Shown: positions 18,963-29,132, counted from the first letter of the stretch. The stretch is DNA of 64,000 nucleotides from Aquibacillus albus (GCF_016908325.1 NZ_JAFBDR010000016.1:1-64000), one strand, 5' to 3'. Numbers and translations are program-made. The notes: generated by a model from the letters alone, not told the origin.

Positions 18963-20195
18963 ATGAACCAAAATCTCGTAACATTTCCTGTAGAAACAAT
19001 AAGGGAACAGTTCCCTGCTTTAAAAAGACAATGTAATGGAAAATCAGCTGTTTATTTTGATGGTCCCGGTGGATCACAAGTAGTACAATCTTCTATAGAG
19101 GCTATTACCTCTTATATGAGAAATGGTGGAGCAAATCTTCATGGTGCTTTTCCGTCTAGTGTGGAAACGGAACATACTATTGAAGAAGCTAGAAAAGCTG
19201 TTGGTGATTTATTAGGAGTAAAAGATAAAGAGGTTGCCTTCGGTGCTAATATGACGACTCTTGCTTTTTCTATTGCTCGGGCTTTAGCGAAGGGATGGAA
19301 GCAAGGTGATGAAATTGTCGTAACAGAGTTGGATCACCGTGCAAATGTTGACCCTTGGATTACAGTAGCTAATGATCTTGGGTTGAAGATAAGATGGATT
19401 AAGGTAGACCCCCAATCACTAACACTGCAATATGATGAATTACATGAGCTAATTAATGAAAACACAAAATTGGTAGCTATAGGTCTTGCATCCAATGCAG
19501 TTGGCACGATAAATGATGTCGCAAAAATAGCGACGAAAGCAAAAGAAGTAGGGGCTTTAGTTGCCGTTGATGCTGTCCACGCAGTACCACATATACCAAT
19601 TAATCGTGATTCACTTCAAGCAGATATATTATTATGCTCTGCCTATAAGTTCTTTGGTCCACATATAGGCATTGCAGCGATTAAATCGGATGTATTTGAA
19701 TCTCTAGAGCCTTATAAATTAGTACCTGCACCAAGTTATATCCCTGATAAACTTGAAACCGGAACACAGAATCATGAAGGTATTGCTGGAATTAGACCTG
19801 CGATTGAGTTTTTTGCAAACCTTGGAGATGGTACTAGCAGAAGAGATAAAATTATTTCTGGTATAGAGAGAGTAGAAGTATATGAAAACAGCCTTGCTTC
19901 TAAGATTAGAGGAGAACTTGCTTCATTGAATAAAGTTACATTATATCAAGCGGATTCATCTGTTCCTAAGACACCAACTATTGCTTTCCAAGTAAAAGGA
20001 ATTACGCCCGAAGAGGTTTGTAGAAAATTATCTGATCAATCAGCAATATTTATTGCAAGTGGTGACTTTTATGCAACAACTTTAGCTAATAAGCTGGGGA
20101 TTAATAAGTCAGGTGGATGGATTCGTGCCGGATTAGCACCTTATAATACAGAAAAGGAAGCAAATCATTTTATTGAAGCAATAAAGCAATTGTAA
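18963..20195 (+). CDS. Cysteine desulfurase-like PLP aminotransferase (NifS-like family)
   Basis: A 410-residue class V aminotransferase. It opens with IREQFPALKRQ and YFDGPGGSQV, and the PLP lysine is in LLCSAYKFFGPH near 228, followed by GTQNHEGIAG. This pattern suits the VC1184-like subgroup rather than IscS/SufS; substrate and role are unknown. There is no Fe-S scaffold or sulfur carrier beside it. ATG 18963 is chosen over TTG 18957 because GGAGG (18951-18955) sits 7 nt before it. Confidence 0.8.
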   Translation: MNQNLVTFPVETIREQFPALKRQCNGKSAVYFDGPGGSQVVQSSIEAITSYMRNGGANLHGAFPSSVETEHTIEEARKAVGDLLGVKDKEVAFGANMTTLAFSIARALAKGWKQGDEIVVTELDHRANVDPWITVANDLGLKIRWIKVDPQSLTLQYDELHELINENTKLVAIGLASNAVGTINDVAKIATKAKEVGALVAVDAVHAVPHIPINRDSLQADILLCSAYKFFGPHIGIAAIKSDVFESLEPYKLVPAPSYIPDKLETGTQNHEGIAGIRPAIEFFANLGDGTSRRDKIISGIERVEVYENSLASKIRGELASLNKVTLYQADSSVPKTPTIAFQVKGITPEEVCRKLSDQSAIFIASGDFYATTLANKLGINKSGGWIRAGLAPYNTEKEANHFIEAIKQL

Positions 20196-20393
20196 GTCTT
20201 CAACTATAAGCGTAACTAAAAAAGTTTTCATTTTATTTAACGATGCGGTTGTTTTTATGTACTGTTTAATAATAGAATGTACTTTAGAGATAGTTCATAC
20301 ATAGTATGGATTCGAGAAAAGAGGTATATGAATAAATATAGATATTCATGACCTGATATAAAAAAATTGAATTTGTAGCAAGGAGAAATAGTC

Positions 20394-21467
20394 ATGGAAG
20401 AACAAGAAATAACTGTTAGTCTTAGTACTCAAAAAAAAGAAAAACCAAAATCTGATGAACTACAATTTGGTCGTATCTTTACAGATCATATGTTTATATT
20501 GGATTATGAAGAAGAAGCAGGATGGCACAGTCCTCGAATTATACCTTATCAGCCTCTTACGTTGGATCCAGCTTCGATTGTTTTTCATTATGGGCAGACT
20601 GTTTTTGAAGGTTTAAAAGCTTACGTAACGAAGTCTGATGAAGTACGACTATTTAGACCCGAAAAGAATATGGAGAGGTTAAATCGCTCAAATGATCGAA
20701 TGTGTATCCCGAGGGTGGATGAAAATTTAGCTTTGGAAGCAATTAAAAAGCTTGTGTCCATTGACAAGGAATGGATACCTACAGCTCCTGGTACGTCTTT
20801 ATATATTCGTCCTTTTATTATCTCTACAGAGCCTTATTTAGGAGTGGCACCATCTAGAAGCTATCAATTCATTATTATTTTATCTCCTGTCGGTGCGTAT
20901 TACGAAGAAGGAATTAATCCTGTTCGAATAGCTGTTGAAGATGAGTTTGTCCGCGCTGTTAAAGGCGGAACTGGAGAGGCCAAAACCGCTGGAAATTATG
21001 CATCAAGCCTAAAAGCTCAAGAATTAGTATCTGATAAAGGATATGCTCAAGTATTGTGGTTGGATGGTGTAGAGAAGAAGTACGTAGAAGAAGTAGGAAG
21101 TATGAACGTCTTTTTCAAAATTAATGGAGAAGTTATAACACCTGAATTAAATGGAAGTATTTTGGAAGGAGTAACTAGGTCATCTGTGATTCAACTATTA
21201 AGACATTGGGATGTTCCTGTTACAGAAAGAAAAATTTCGATGGAAGAGGTATATGAAGCATATCAACGTGGAGAGCTTGAAGAAGCGTTTGGTGCTGGAA
21301 CAGCAGCAGTTATATCTCCAATTGGTGAATTAGCTTGGAAAGAAGAAAAACTAGTGATAAACGATGGAATAACTGGTGAAATTGCAAAAAAATTATATGA
21401 TAAGTTGACTGGCATTCAATATGGTACGGAATCCGATCCATTTGAATGGGTAGAAGTTGTAAAATAG
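20394..21467 (+). CDS. ilvE: Branched-chain amino acid aminotransferase
   Basis: A 357-residue class IV PLP aminotransferase exchanging amino groups between glutamate and the branched-chain 2-oxo acids. The family blocks FHYGQTVFEGLKAY near 65, SLYIRPFI near 134 and GGTGEAKTAGNYASSL near 190 (PLP lysine) are present, with VEEVGSMNVFF and FGAGTAAVISP downstream. Length is usual. A 198-bp gap precedes it; it has its own terminator, so it is a single-gene unit. Confidence 0.95.
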   Translation: MEEQEITVSLSTQKKEKPKSDELQFGRIFTDHMFILDYEEEAGWHSPRIIPYQPLTLDPASIVFHYGQTVFEGLKAYVTKSDEVRLFRPEKNMERLNRSNDRMCIPRVDENLALEAIKKLVSIDKEWIPTAPGTSLYIRPFIISTEPYLGVAPSRSYQFIIILSPVGAYYEEGINPVRIAVEDEFVRAVKGGTGEAKTAGNYASSLKAQELVSDKGYAQVLWLDGVEKKYVEEVGSMNVFFKINGEVITPELNGSILEGVTRSSVIQLLRHWDVPVTERKISMEEVYEAYQRGELEEAFGAGTAAVISPIGELAWKEEKLVINDGITGEIAKKLYDKLTGIQYGTESDPFEWVEVVK

Positions 21468-21470
21468 ATG

Positions 21471-21509
21471 AAAACGCATGGATAATAATGAAATCCATGC
21501 GTTTTTTAT
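21471..21509 (+). terminator. Terminator after ilvE
   Basis: AAAACGCATGGAT (21471-21483) pairs perfectly with ATCCATGCGTTTT (21493-21505), followed by T residues. Confidence 0.9.
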
Positions 21510-21685
21510 TTTTCATTTATTTAATGCTTCCATGTTGTAGAGAGAAACGGTCTGTTCCTTATACTGGAACAGATGACTGTCCTAAATGCTTCTCCTGAAT
21601 TATTTCCTATCTTTACTATGCATTTTTTTAAAAACAAAACCGAAGATAAAAAGTGTTAGACAAAAATAGAAGGGAGCGTAGTTAA

Positions 21686-22939
21686 TTGGCAGAATCTAAA
21701 AATGGACTTGTCATATTAGCAATAAGTTCTATTCCATTAATTATGACATTAGGTAATTCGATGCTAATACCAATTCTGCCAAAAATGGAGTCAGAGTTGG
21801 GATTAAGCTCTTTTCAAGTTAGTTTAACAATAACAATTTTTTCCATTACTGCAGCAATCTTTATTCCAATATTAGGCTATTTTTCAGATCGTTTTTCCAG
21901 AAAGGTTATCATCGTTCCTGCTCTTATCTTGTACGGTGTAGGTGGCTTATTAGCTGGACTAGCATCTGCTTTCTTTAATAACGCCTACATATGGATTCTT
22001 ATTGGTCGTGCACTGCAGGGGATAGGAGCTGCAGGAACGGCACCTATTGCTATGGCTTTAACAGGGGATTTATTTAAAGGTGGAACACAGAGTAAAGTGT
22101 TGGGTTTAGTTGAAGCATCTAATGGATTTGGTAAAGTCCTTTCTCCAATTGTCGGATCCCTTCTAGCACTAATTGTCTGGCACGGCCCATTCTGGGGTTT
22201 TCCGACATTTTGTATCATTTCTGTTCTTCTTACTGCTATTTTTGTGAAGGAGAAGAAAAAAAAGATAAAACCTCCTCCAGTAGGAGAATATATCAAAGGT
22301 CTATTTACTGTCTTTAAACAGGAGGGGCGTTGGTTATTTACTGCTTATTTAGCTGGTGCAACGTGCTTATTAACATTATTTGGTATTTTATTTTATATCT
22401 CAGATGTTTTAGAAAAAGATCATGGTATAGAAGGAGTAATGAAAGGTTTTATTTTAGCTATTCCTCTGTTGTTCTTAATGATCACGTCTTTTACAACAGG
22501 AAGCAAGATTGGAAAAAATTTGAAAGTGATGAAACGATTAATTGTAATTGGTTTACTTCTTATGACAGCTTCCTTTGCAACATTAAAATTCTTTACAAAT
22601 CTACTACCATTTTTTTCAATATTGGTATTTAGTAGTATAGGCACAGGACTTGTTTTACCATGTTTAAACAGTCTTATAACAGGCTCAGTTGGGAAAGCAA
22701 GGCGCGGTTTTGTAACGTCATTATATGGGTCTGTCCGTTTTTTGGGTGTTGCAGCAGGACCACCTATTTATGGATGGCTAATGGGAATATCTCGGACATG
22801 GGTGTTTTTATCAACAGCAAGCTTAACATTTATTGTTGCATTGTTGTGTTTACTGTTAATCCATGTAAAAGATGAGGAGACACAATCAGATGAATCTTCT
22901 AATTCGTTATTTAAAAAAATCCAGCTTACGACTGAATAA
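21686..22939 (+). CDS. MFS transporter, drug/H+ antiporter-like
   Basis: A 417-residue membrane protein with about 12 hydrophobic spans. The N-terminal MFS signature [16 protein letters not shown] lies between spans 2 and 3, and [14 protein letters not shown] in span 4-5 resembles the DHA1 exporter group. A charged loop near 190-205 ([10 protein letters not shown]) divides the two halves. The start is TTG at 21686 with AGGGAG upstream. It probably exports a small molecule; the substrate cannot be read. The following small gene is 19 bp away. Confidence 0.85.
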   Translation: MAESKNGLVILAISSIPLIMTLGNSMLIPILPKMESELGLSSFQVSLTITIFSITAAIFIPILGYFSDRFSRKVIIVPALILYGVGGLLAGLASAFFNNAYIWILIGRALQGIGAAGTAPIAMALTGDLFKGGTQSKVLGLVEASNGFGKVLSPIVGSLLALIVWHGPFWGFPTFCIISVLLTAIFVKEKKKKIKPPPVGEYIKGLFTVFKQEGRWLFTAYLAGATCLLTLFGILFYISDVLEKDHGIEGVMKGFILAIPLLFLMITSFTTGSKIGKNLKVMKRLIVIGLLLMTASFATLKFFTNLLPFFSILVFSSIGTGLVLPCLNSLITGSVGKARRGFVTSLYGSVRFLGVAAGPPIYGWLMGISRTWVFLSTASLTFIVALLCLLLIHVKDEETQSDESSNSLFKKIQLTTE

Positions 22940-22958
22940 AAAAGGAGGAATTTAAGTA

Positions 22959-23246
22959 ATGCAAATTTACTTTTCACCAGAGTTTTTAAAAGAGGATGCT
23001 CAAGTGTTAAATATTGTCGATGACAAAAATAACGCTGTCGGTTATATGGCATTTTTAATGCAGGAAAAGAAAATGTATGTGTATGGGCAATTAGAGGAAG
23101 AGGGGGTTTTTCAAGATTTTAAAGACTTAGTAAAGCCTTATTTAGATGGTTTGTCAAAAATAAAACCTGATTTAGAAGTATATTCTTATTTGGCTGTTGG
23201 AGGAAAAAAGGTTGAGATAGATACTGAATCTGACAGTAATGGTTAA
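22959..23246 (+). CDS. Conserved-looking small protein of unknown function
   Basis: A 95-residue soluble, acidic protein with no membrane segment, cysteine cluster or motif that I recognise. It reads as one alpha/beta domain (MQIYFSPEFL, YMAFLMQEKKMYVYGQLEEEG). AAAGGAGGAAT lies before the ATG at 22959. It sits between the MFS gene and tctAB and may be co-transcribed with the former. It is a real gene by ribosome site and by codon use like its neighbours. Confidence 0.7.
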   Translation: MQIYFSPEFLKEDAQVLNIVDDKNNAVGYMAFLMQEKKMYVYGQLEEEGVFQDFKDLVKPYLDGLSKIKPDLEVYSYLAVGGKKVEIDTESDSNG

Positions 23247-23274
23247 CAACACACTTTATTAAGTGGGTGAATAT

Positions 23275-23309
23275 CATATCCTAGCTTTATTTTTGGAGGT
23301 TAGGATATG
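23275..23309 (+). promoter_or_regulatory. Hairpin holding the tctAB start codon
   Basis: CATATCCTA (23275-23283) is a perfect complement to TAGGATATG (23301-23309), whose last three bases are the tctAB ATG. The ribosome site GGAGG (23295-23299) lies in the 17-nt loop next to the stem. Folding would hide the start codon. Confidence 0.6.
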
Positions 23310-25289
23310 GAATTTATTTTTCAAACCTTTGAGCTCTACCATGCATTTCTGTTAATTTTCGGTTTACTTACCGGCATATTAGTAGGTGCACTTCCTGGTT
23401 TAACACCTACAATGGGGGTAGCACTAACCATTCCATTTACCTTCTCATTAGGTGCAACAGAAGGTTTAATCATTTTAGGTGGTATCTATTGCGGAAGTGT
23501 TTATGGTGGTTCAATTCCCGCTATTCTTTTTAATGTTCCAGGTGCTCCAGCATCTGTGGCAACTACTTTTGATGGTTATCCTATGACCGAGAAAGGAGAA
23601 GCACGAAAGGCATTAGAGATAGCAACTATTTCATCTGTAATCGGTGGTTTGTTCGGAATGGCGATGTTATTATTCTTCGCTCCACTATTTGCTGATTTAT
23701 CCTTGAAATTTGGACCTACTGAAAGCTTTTGGGTTGCTATATTCGGTCTTACGGTAATTGCAGCAATTTCTGAAGGATCAACTTCCAAAAATTTAATCGG
23801 TGGATCGATTGGCGTCATGTTATCGTTTGTAGGTATCCATACAATTACTGGCACTACTCGTTTTACATTTGGGATGGACAGTTTAGTTGGTGGTTTTCAT
23901 GTTGTAGCCGTTCTAATTGGATTGTTTGCTTTTCCACAGGCTTTACGAATCATTGAAAAGTTAACTTCCATCGATAAAAGACAACCATTGATTTACAAAG
24001 TAAAGAAATCATCCATTAAACAATCTTTTGTTGATGTATTAGGAAAGCCAAAGTCTGTTTCTCTCGGAAGTATGGTTGGCGGATTTATCGGATTAATACC
24101 TGGAGCAGGAGGTAATATAGCAAGTATTCTCGCTTATAATGAGGTAAAGCGTTTTTCTAAGAACAAGCAATTCTTTGGTAAAGGTGAAAAAAAGGGAGTA
24201 ATTGCATCTGAAAGCGCTAATAACGCGATGGTTGGTGGATCATTAATTCCTTTATTAACATTAGGAATTCCAGGGTCACCTACAGCAGCGATTTTCTTAG
24301 GTGGATTACTTATACACGGCATCTGGCCAGGGAGGACCTTGTTTATTGATAATGCCGAGGTGGCTTATACATTTCTGTATAGTATGATTGCTGCACAATT
24401 ATTTTTACTAGTTCTAGGGTTGTCATTAATCAAGTATATGACCAAATTGTCGGCCATTCCAGGATATATTATGGCACCAGTTATATTATCATTTTCAATT
24501 ATAGGTGCGTACACGATGCAAAATAACATTTTTGATATACACACTGTGATTCTCATCGGTTTCATCATGTTTTTTCTTCAAAAATTAACCTTTTCACCAG
24601 CTCCAATTGCCTTAGGCTTTATATTAGGGCCAATTGCAGAAGAAGGGTTATTACATGGCGTCCAAGTTGGAAGTTCACACGGATCTGCTTTAAGCTATTT
24701 TTTTTCTGGTGGAATAAACATTGTATTGTTTTTATTAATTTTTTTTACAGTTGTTGTTTCATTCATTCAAAAAATAGTTATTCATAAAGAAAACTCCTTA
24801 AAGCAATGTTGTGTTGCATTGAAATGGAAGCATCTGTTTTACCCATCAGCAATAGTTTGGCTTATCGTAGCTATATTAGATATAGTTATCATTATTTCTA
24901 TTCAAAGTCTTCCATTTGAACAGAGATTATTTCCACAAATTACTTTAAGCATACTTCTTGGATTAATTATTATTGAATATATGAAAGTGATCGGCACAAA
25001 TCACGAGCAGAAAATGAAAATGATGCCTAACACTATACCGTTTAAGTGGTCAATGCTACCCATCCTTTTATTTGTTACGATTGTAAGTTTTTTAACAGAA
25101 GTAATTGGATTTTATTTACAAGTTCTTCTATTAATGATGGCAGTTCCTCTATACTTTAGATTTGTGAAAAAGAATAAAGATATCGTTCTACCCAAGGTGT
25201 TTTTCACTGCAATAATCTTTACGCTCATTTTATTCACTGTATTTACACTTATTGTGAAAGTGCCACTTCCTGTTCCTGACATATTTTAA
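23307..25289 (+). CDS. Tripartite tricarboxylate transporter, TctA-TctB fusion
   Basis: A 660-residue membrane protein. Residues 1 to about 500 are a TctA large permease: LPGLTPTMGVALTIPFTF near 30, GGIYCGSVYGGSIPAILFNVPGAPA near 58, and the repeat GLIPGAGGNIAS and LTLGIPGSPTAAIFLGG in the second half. After a short loop, about 510-660 adds four more spans as expected for the small TctB subunit, normally a separate gene. It imports a carboxylate using a TctC binding protein, which lies on the opposite strand at 27303-28274. The substrate is unknown. Confidence 0.88.
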   Translation: MEFIFQTFELYHAFLLIFGLLTGILVGALPGLTPTMGVALTIPFTFSLGATEGLIILGGIYCGSVYGGSIPAILFNVPGAPASVATTFDGYPMTEKGEARKALEIATISSVIGGLFGMAMLLFFAPLFADLSLKFGPTESFWVAIFGLTVIAAISEGSTSKNLIGGSIGVMLSFVGIHTITGTTRFTFGMDSLVGGFHVVAVLIGLFAFPQALRIIEKLTSIDKRQPLIYKVKKSSIKQSFVDVLGKPKSVSLGSMVGGFIGLIPGAGGNIASILAYNEVKRFSKNKQFFGKGEKKGVIASESANNAMVGGSLIPLLTLGIPGSPTAAIFLGGLLIHGIWPGRTLFIDNAEVAYTFLYSMIAAQLFLLVLGLSLIKYMTKLSAIPGYIMAPVILSFSIIGAYTMQNNIFDIHTVILIGFIMFFLQKLTFSPAPIALGFILGPIAEEGLLHGVQVGSSHGSALSYFFSGGINIVLFLLIFFTVVVSFIQKIVIHKENSLKQCCVALKWKHLFYPSAIVWLIVAILDIVIIISIQSLPFEQRLFPQITLSILLGLIIIEYMKVIGTNHEQKMKMMPNTIPFKWSMLPILLFVTIVSFLTEVIGFYLQVLLLMMAVPLYFRFVKKNKDIVLPKVFFTAIIFTLILFTVFTLIVKVPLPVPDIF

Positions 25290-25301
25290 TAAGCACAAAT
25301 A

Positions 25302-25326
25302 CAACCACCTGCAATGCAGGTGGTTG
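25302..25326. terminator. Bidirectional hairpin between tctAB and lipA
   Basis: CAACCACCTGC (25302-25312) and GCAGGTGGTTG (25316-25326) form a perfect 11-bp stem with a 3-nt loop. The T tracts are weak on both sides, but the convergent position makes termination of both genes likely. Confidence 0.7.
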
Positions 25327-25330
25327 ATAA

Positions 25331-26278
25331 TTAAAAATTATAGTTTGTCAGTTGTTCTCCTTCTGATTGTTCGTAGCCTTTCATGTATTTTATTCGGCGT
25401 TGAGCAGAGGATTTGTTTACTTGTTCATCTGCATGGTAAGAAGAGCGAACTAAAGGTCCAGCTTCACAATGTCTGAATCCTTTTTGAAGAGCAATTTGCT
25501 TTAATTCTGCAAATTCATCTGGATGATAATAACGCTCAACTTTTAAATGCTTTTTCGTTGGCTGTAGGTATTGGCCAATTGTCATAATATCTACATTATT
25601 TGCAAGGAGATCATCCATTGTTTCAATAATTTCTTCTTTTGTTTCACCTAGCCCAACCATGATACTAGACTTCGTAGGTGTATTAGGTGAAATTTCTTTT
25701 ACTCGTCTTAATAATTCTAAAGAACGATCATACATAGCGATAGCACGAACTCGTTTCGTTAAGCGCCTAACTGTTTCAATATTATGATTAAAAATATCCG
25801 GTGGGTTATCCATTAAGGTATGTAGACTTTCATAATCCCCCTTCATATCAGACGGTAAAATTTCTACTGTACATCCCGGAACACGTGCACGTATTTGTTT
25901 AATTGTTTCTGCAAAAACAGCTGCACCGCCATCCTTTAAATCATCACGTGCAACAGCCGTTACGACAACGTGTTTTAATCCCATGACTTCTACTGATTCT
26001 GCTACTCGTTTTGGCTCTCCCCAGTCTAATTCATTTGGAAGACCTGTTTTCACTGCACAGAATCGGCAACCCCTAGTACAAGTGTCACCTAAAATCATAA
26101 ACGTTGCTGTTTGTCTTTCACTCCAGCATTCATGAATATTTGGACATCTTGCTTCTTCACAAACAGTGTTTAATCGTTTGTCACGCATTAAATTTTTTAA
26201 CCGATTGTAAGACTTGTTCGTATTAATTTTAATTTTAAGCCATTCCGGTTTTCGGACGTATTCTTCTTTTTTTGCCAC
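25331..26278 (-). CDS. lipA: Lipoyl synthase
   Basis: A 315-residue radical-SAM enzyme that inserts two sulfurs into protein-bound octanoate. The auxiliary cluster cysteines are Cys40, Cys45 and Cys51 ([13 protein letters not shown]), the radical-SAM cluster is Cys67, Cys71 and Cys74 (CTRGCRFC), and the C-terminal RSSYHADE supplies the serine ligand. The start is GTG at 26278 after AGGAGTG. lipM lies 11 bp upstream on the same strand, so the octanoyl transfer and sulfur insertion genes are probably one operon. Confidence 0.97.
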   Translation of the reverse strand: MAKKEEYVRKPEWLKIKINTNKSYNRLKNLMRDKRLNTVCEEARCPNIHECWSERQTATFMILGDTCTRGCRFCAVKTGLPNELDWGEPKRVAESVEVMGLKHVVVTAVARDDLKDGGAAVFAETIKQIRARVPGCTVEILPSDMKGDYESLHTLMDNPPDIFNHNIETVRRLTKRVRAIAMYDRSLELLRRVKEISPNTPTKSSIMVGLGETKEEIIETMDDLLANNVDIMTIGQYLQPTKKHLKVERYYHPDEFAELKQIALQKGFRHCEAGPLVRSSYHADEQVNKSSAQRRIKYMKGYEQSEGEQLTNYNF

Positions 26279-26289
26279 TTAAAACACTC

Positions 26290-27108
26290 CTAACGTGTGA
26301 AATTCCATTCTGAATTTTTATATTTCGTTTCTGCAAGCTCATTTACTTTTGCCAATTGCTCGCTTGTAAGTTCATAGCGCTCTAGGTCAATGTTTAAACC
26401 TTTTTCAAAACCTGTTTTAAATGCTTCCCTTACATCATCAAAGGTAAACTGATTTTCTGAAACTTCATTAATAGAGATTGCTTTATCATTAAAGGCACGT
26501 CTTGCCCTTTCTTTTACTCGTTCACTTGGATAAAGGAACAAATCAAATAATTTAACTTTATCTACATCAATCGGAATAGAGCCATGTTGGAGGATGACTC
26601 CTTTTTGACGTGTTTGTGCACTTCCAGCAGCTTTCTTTCCTTCGACAATTAATTCATACCATGACGGTTCCTCAAAACAAACAGCTGAATCTGATGTCTG
26701 TAGCTTTTCGTCGGGTATGGCAAATTCAGCGTTAACATTTAATGCTTTAAAACCTTCTAAAAGACCTTTTGAAATAACTAAATAAGCTTCTTTAACTGAT
26801 TTTGGCATATTATCGTGTGATTCGGATACGATGACGCTATATGTAAGTTCATTGTCATGAAGTACAGCACGACCTCCAGTTTGTCTTCGTACTAGCTCAA
26901 TCCCATGATTTCTAATGCCTTCCAAATCTATTTTTCCCCTAACTTTTTGGAAATATCCGACTGAAAGACCTGCAGGATTCCATCCGTAAAAACGGAGAAC
27001 TGGGGGTATTTCACCTTGGCTATGCCAATTCAATAGTGCCTCATCCATTGCCATATTGAAGGCTGGTGAACAATGTCCAGAATCCACAAAGTACCACGTT
27101 TCCCTCAT
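26290..27108 (-). CDS. lipM: Octanoyltransferase LipM
   Basis: A 272-residue biotin/lipoate ligase-fold protein that moves octanoate from acyl carrier protein to GcvH. The acyl-accepting Cys144 is in [10 protein letters not shown], with lysine in [11 protein letters not shown] near 158. [18 protein letters not shown] (75-92) is the ligand loop. Its close match to B. subtilis LipM as I recall it, and the Cys in this position, favour LipM over LplJ ligases. It is the first gene of the lipM-lipA unit. Confidence 0.92.
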   Translation of the reverse strand: MRETWYFVDSGHCSPAFNMAMDEALLNWHSQGEIPPVLRFYGWNPAGLSVGYFQKVRGKIDLEGIRNHGIELVRRQTGGRAVLHDNELTYSVIVSESHDNMPKSVKEAYLVISKGLLEGFKALNVNAEFAIPDEKLQTSDSAVCFEEPSWYELIVEGKKAAGSAQTRQKGVILQHGSIPIDVDKVKLFDLFLYPSERVKERARRAFNDKAISINEVSENQFTFDDVREAFKTGFEKGLNIDLERYELTSEQLAKVNELAETKYKNSEWNFTR

Positions 27109-27241
27109 TTTGTTCCTCTTTTCTTGTTATATTTCTTCTATATCATACGACATAATGGTAACAATTTCTATCTTTCAAAGTCAATTTATGTACCACTTAT
27201 TAGATGAAAAGCAGAAGAGGAAAACTTCTTCCAATCATTAT

Positions 27242-27270
27242 AACCCCCTTCCTAAGCAAGAAGGGGGGTT
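27242..27270 (-). terminator. Terminator-like hairpin after tctC
   Basis: AACCCCCTTC (27242-27251) and GAAGGGGGGTT (27260-27270) form a GC-rich stem. It lies 33 bp past the tctC stop on the minus strand and upstream of lipM. The following T tract is poor. Confidence 0.6.
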
Positions 27271-27302
27271 ATGTTATTAAAGGTGAACTTAATAGGTATA
27301 CA

Positions 27303-28274
27303 TTATTTTATAACCCCAATAGAGCTTAGTATATTTTCGTAAGTCTTTTGTCGGTTATTCAAATCTTCTATTACTTCATCTCTGTTCATTACTAACATGT
27401 CCGCTCCTGCTTTTTCCATTTCTTTGAGAAAATCCTCATCTTCTAATAGATCAAGAAACGCTTCTTCCAGTTTTACAATAATATCATCAGGTGTTCCTTC
27501 TCTCGCTGCTATACCTCGATCAGTACTCATTATAACATCTGGATGCCCCAGCTCCTTAAATGTTGGAATACTAGGATCAAATGGATGAGGTTCTTCTGTC
27601 GCGATTGCAAGAGGTGTTACTTCATCTCCAAGACGGTATATGTCCGAAAGGTTTCCGGCAACAATATCTGTATGACCACCGAGCATGGATGCGATCGCAT
27701 CGGAGGCACCTTTGAAAGGCACATCTTCCAACTCTATACCTGCACTTTTTTCTAACAATAATGTAGCTAAATGCTGACCAGCAAATTTACCAGGCGTTCC
27801 AACTGTCAGAGTATTTGGTGCTTGTTTTGCTTCCGTTATTAATTCCTCTAAACTTTGTATCGAGCTATCATTTTTAACAGCAAAAACTGTTGGATCACCA
27901 CCCCAATTAACAAGCGGTTCAAAGGTATTTAAGTTAAAGGATGTTTCATTTACTAGTGGTTGCGTAATAATGTGAGGGAGGTTATACGCTACGAGTGTAT
28001 ACCCATCTGGTTTTACTGATGAAAACTGGTTCCAGCCGACTTGGCCACCGCCACCTGCTTTGTTTACAATAACAAGTTCTTCTCCAAGATATTTATTAGC
28101 ATGTTTTGCAATGATCCTTGCTTGTGTATCCGTTGCAGCACCAGGGGAAAAAGCAACAATCAATTCTATACTTTTGTCTGGGTAACTATTAGCGCTTGAT
28201 TGACAGGCACTAAACAATAATAAAAGAGAACTACATACGACAAAAAACACCACATTTTTTCTTAATCGATTCAC
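27303..28274 (-). CDS. Tripartite tricarboxylate transporter substrate-binding lipoprotein TctC
   Basis: A 323-residue extracytoplasmic binding protein. A lipoprotein signal peptide with the lipobox LFSAC is followed by the mature TctC (Bug) fold: YPDKSIELIVAFSPGAATDTQARI, VVNKAGGGGQVGW, and IPTFKELGHPDV. I start it at GTG 28274 after GAAGGG, giving a normal 23-residue signal; the open frame to 28328 would add an implausible leader. It is the likely partner of the TctA-TctB fusion but is transcribed separately, on the other side of lipAM. Confidence 0.88.
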   Translation of the reverse strand: MNRLRKNVVFFVVCSSLLLLFSACQSSANSYPDKSIELIVAFSPGAATDTQARIIAKHANKYLGEELVIVNKAGGGGQVGWNQFSSVKPDGYTLVAYNLPHIITQPLVNETSFNLNTFEPLVNWGGDPTVFAVKNDSSIQSLEELITEAKQAPNTLTVGTPGKFAGQHLATLLLEKSAGIELEDVPFKGASDAIASMLGGHTDIVAGNLSDIYRLGDEVTPLAIATEEPHPFDPSIPTFKELGHPDVIMSTDRGIAAREGTPDDIIVKLEEAFLDLLEDEDFLKEMEKAGADMLVMNRDEVIEDLNNRQKTYENILSSIGVIK

Positions 28275-28368
28275 ATTAGGCACACCCTTCGATAAATATT
28301 CTCCACAAAAAGAATATGCCCATTTCATTCTTATTAAATATTGTCCCCTGAAACTTTACGAGCCCATT

Positions 28369-28995
28369 TTATTTGATTTGTTTTTTTCTTACGCTGAAAA
28401 ACATAGTTATAACAGGCATTATGTTCAGTTTATAAATAAAATCGACCATTCGTGTTGAGATGGATTGCGAAATGATTGCTTGTAGTACGATACCCCAATG
28501 GATGATAGAACCAGTTAATATAAAAACAGAACCGTTCAAAATAAGAAGTGGTTTTCCTGGTGCTGTTTCCCGATATTTTGCAATAATAAGCGCTAGTACC
28601 CCCATACCACCATTTGAAACTTGCTGCCTTAATAAAATTCCAACACCAATACCTAAAATGACTGAACCTATAAATAGATCAACCACAATAGATGTATGAT
28701 GATGAAATAATTCTAAGCTAAAAAAGTGAACACTAATAGACGTGATGGTAATGGAGTACATCGTTCCTATTGTACTAGCATTACCTAACCAAAATATTGC
28801 TGCTACTAATAAGGTGAAATTGACAAACCAGAGCGCAAAACTAAGCGGTAGGTCAAACCAATGGTTTAAGAGAACTGCTAAGCCGGCAGCACCACCGGAA
28901 GGAATGGAATGGGGGAAGAGAAATAGTGCCATTGCCATTCCTTGGATAAACCCACCACAAGTTATTAATAGGTATTGATATATTCGTTCCTTCAT
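28369..28995 (-). CDS. YitT-family integral membrane protein, short form
   Basis: A 208-residue protein with about five or six membrane spans, opening with GGFIQGMAMALFLFPHSIPSGGAAGLAVLLNHW, the YitT (DUF161) pattern. The cytosolic DUF2179 domain of full-length YitT proteins is absent. Function is unknown for the family. It lies 41 bp downstream of the tctC 5' open frame edge on the same strand without a visible terminator between the two genes' coding regions, so some co-transcription with tctC is possible. Confidence 0.8.
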   Translation of the reverse strand: MKERIYQYLLITCGGFIQGMAMALFLFPHSIPSGGAAGLAVLLNHWFDLPLSFALWFVNFTLLVAAIFWLGNASTIGTMYSITITSISVHFFSLELFHHHTSIVVDLFIGSVILGIGVGILLRQQVSNGGMGVLALIIAKYRETAPGKPLLILNGSVFILTGSIIHWGIVLQAIISQSISTRMVDFIYKLNIMPVITMFFSVRKKQIK

Positions 28996-29103
28996 TTTTT
29001 TCTCTTTTGTTTAATCATTCTGTTATTCACCATTTACATCCCCATCCCCAATAAAACTTGTCCTATTTCATTTTATTTAACTACAAAGTATTTATGTTTA
29101 GTA

Positions 29104-29132
29104 TTGACATTTGATCGGGTGTCAAGCATAAT
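29104..29132 (+). promoter_or_regulatory. Probable proBA promoter within an inverted-repeat cluster
   Basis: TTGACA (29104-29109) and CATAAT (29127-29132) with a 17-bp spacer are a strong sigma-A match, about 110 nt before the T-box stem I. TTGACA is also one arm of a dyad with TGTCAA (29120-29125), and GTCAAGCAT (29121-29129) reappears inverted as ATGCTTGAC at 29187-29195. A regulator could bind here in addition to the T-box. Confidence 0.55.

Noticed and set aside
20328-20351. Seven-codon frame (MNKYRYS) before ilvE as an attenuation leader
   Set aside because: It contains no Leu, Ile or Val codons and no terminator/antiterminator pair follows it.
22330-22632. Overlapping frames on both strands inside the MFS gene at 21686
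   Set aside because: They are shadows of a membrane-protein gene: hydrophobic codon bias yields long Phe/Tyr/Ile frames, and no ribosome site is present.
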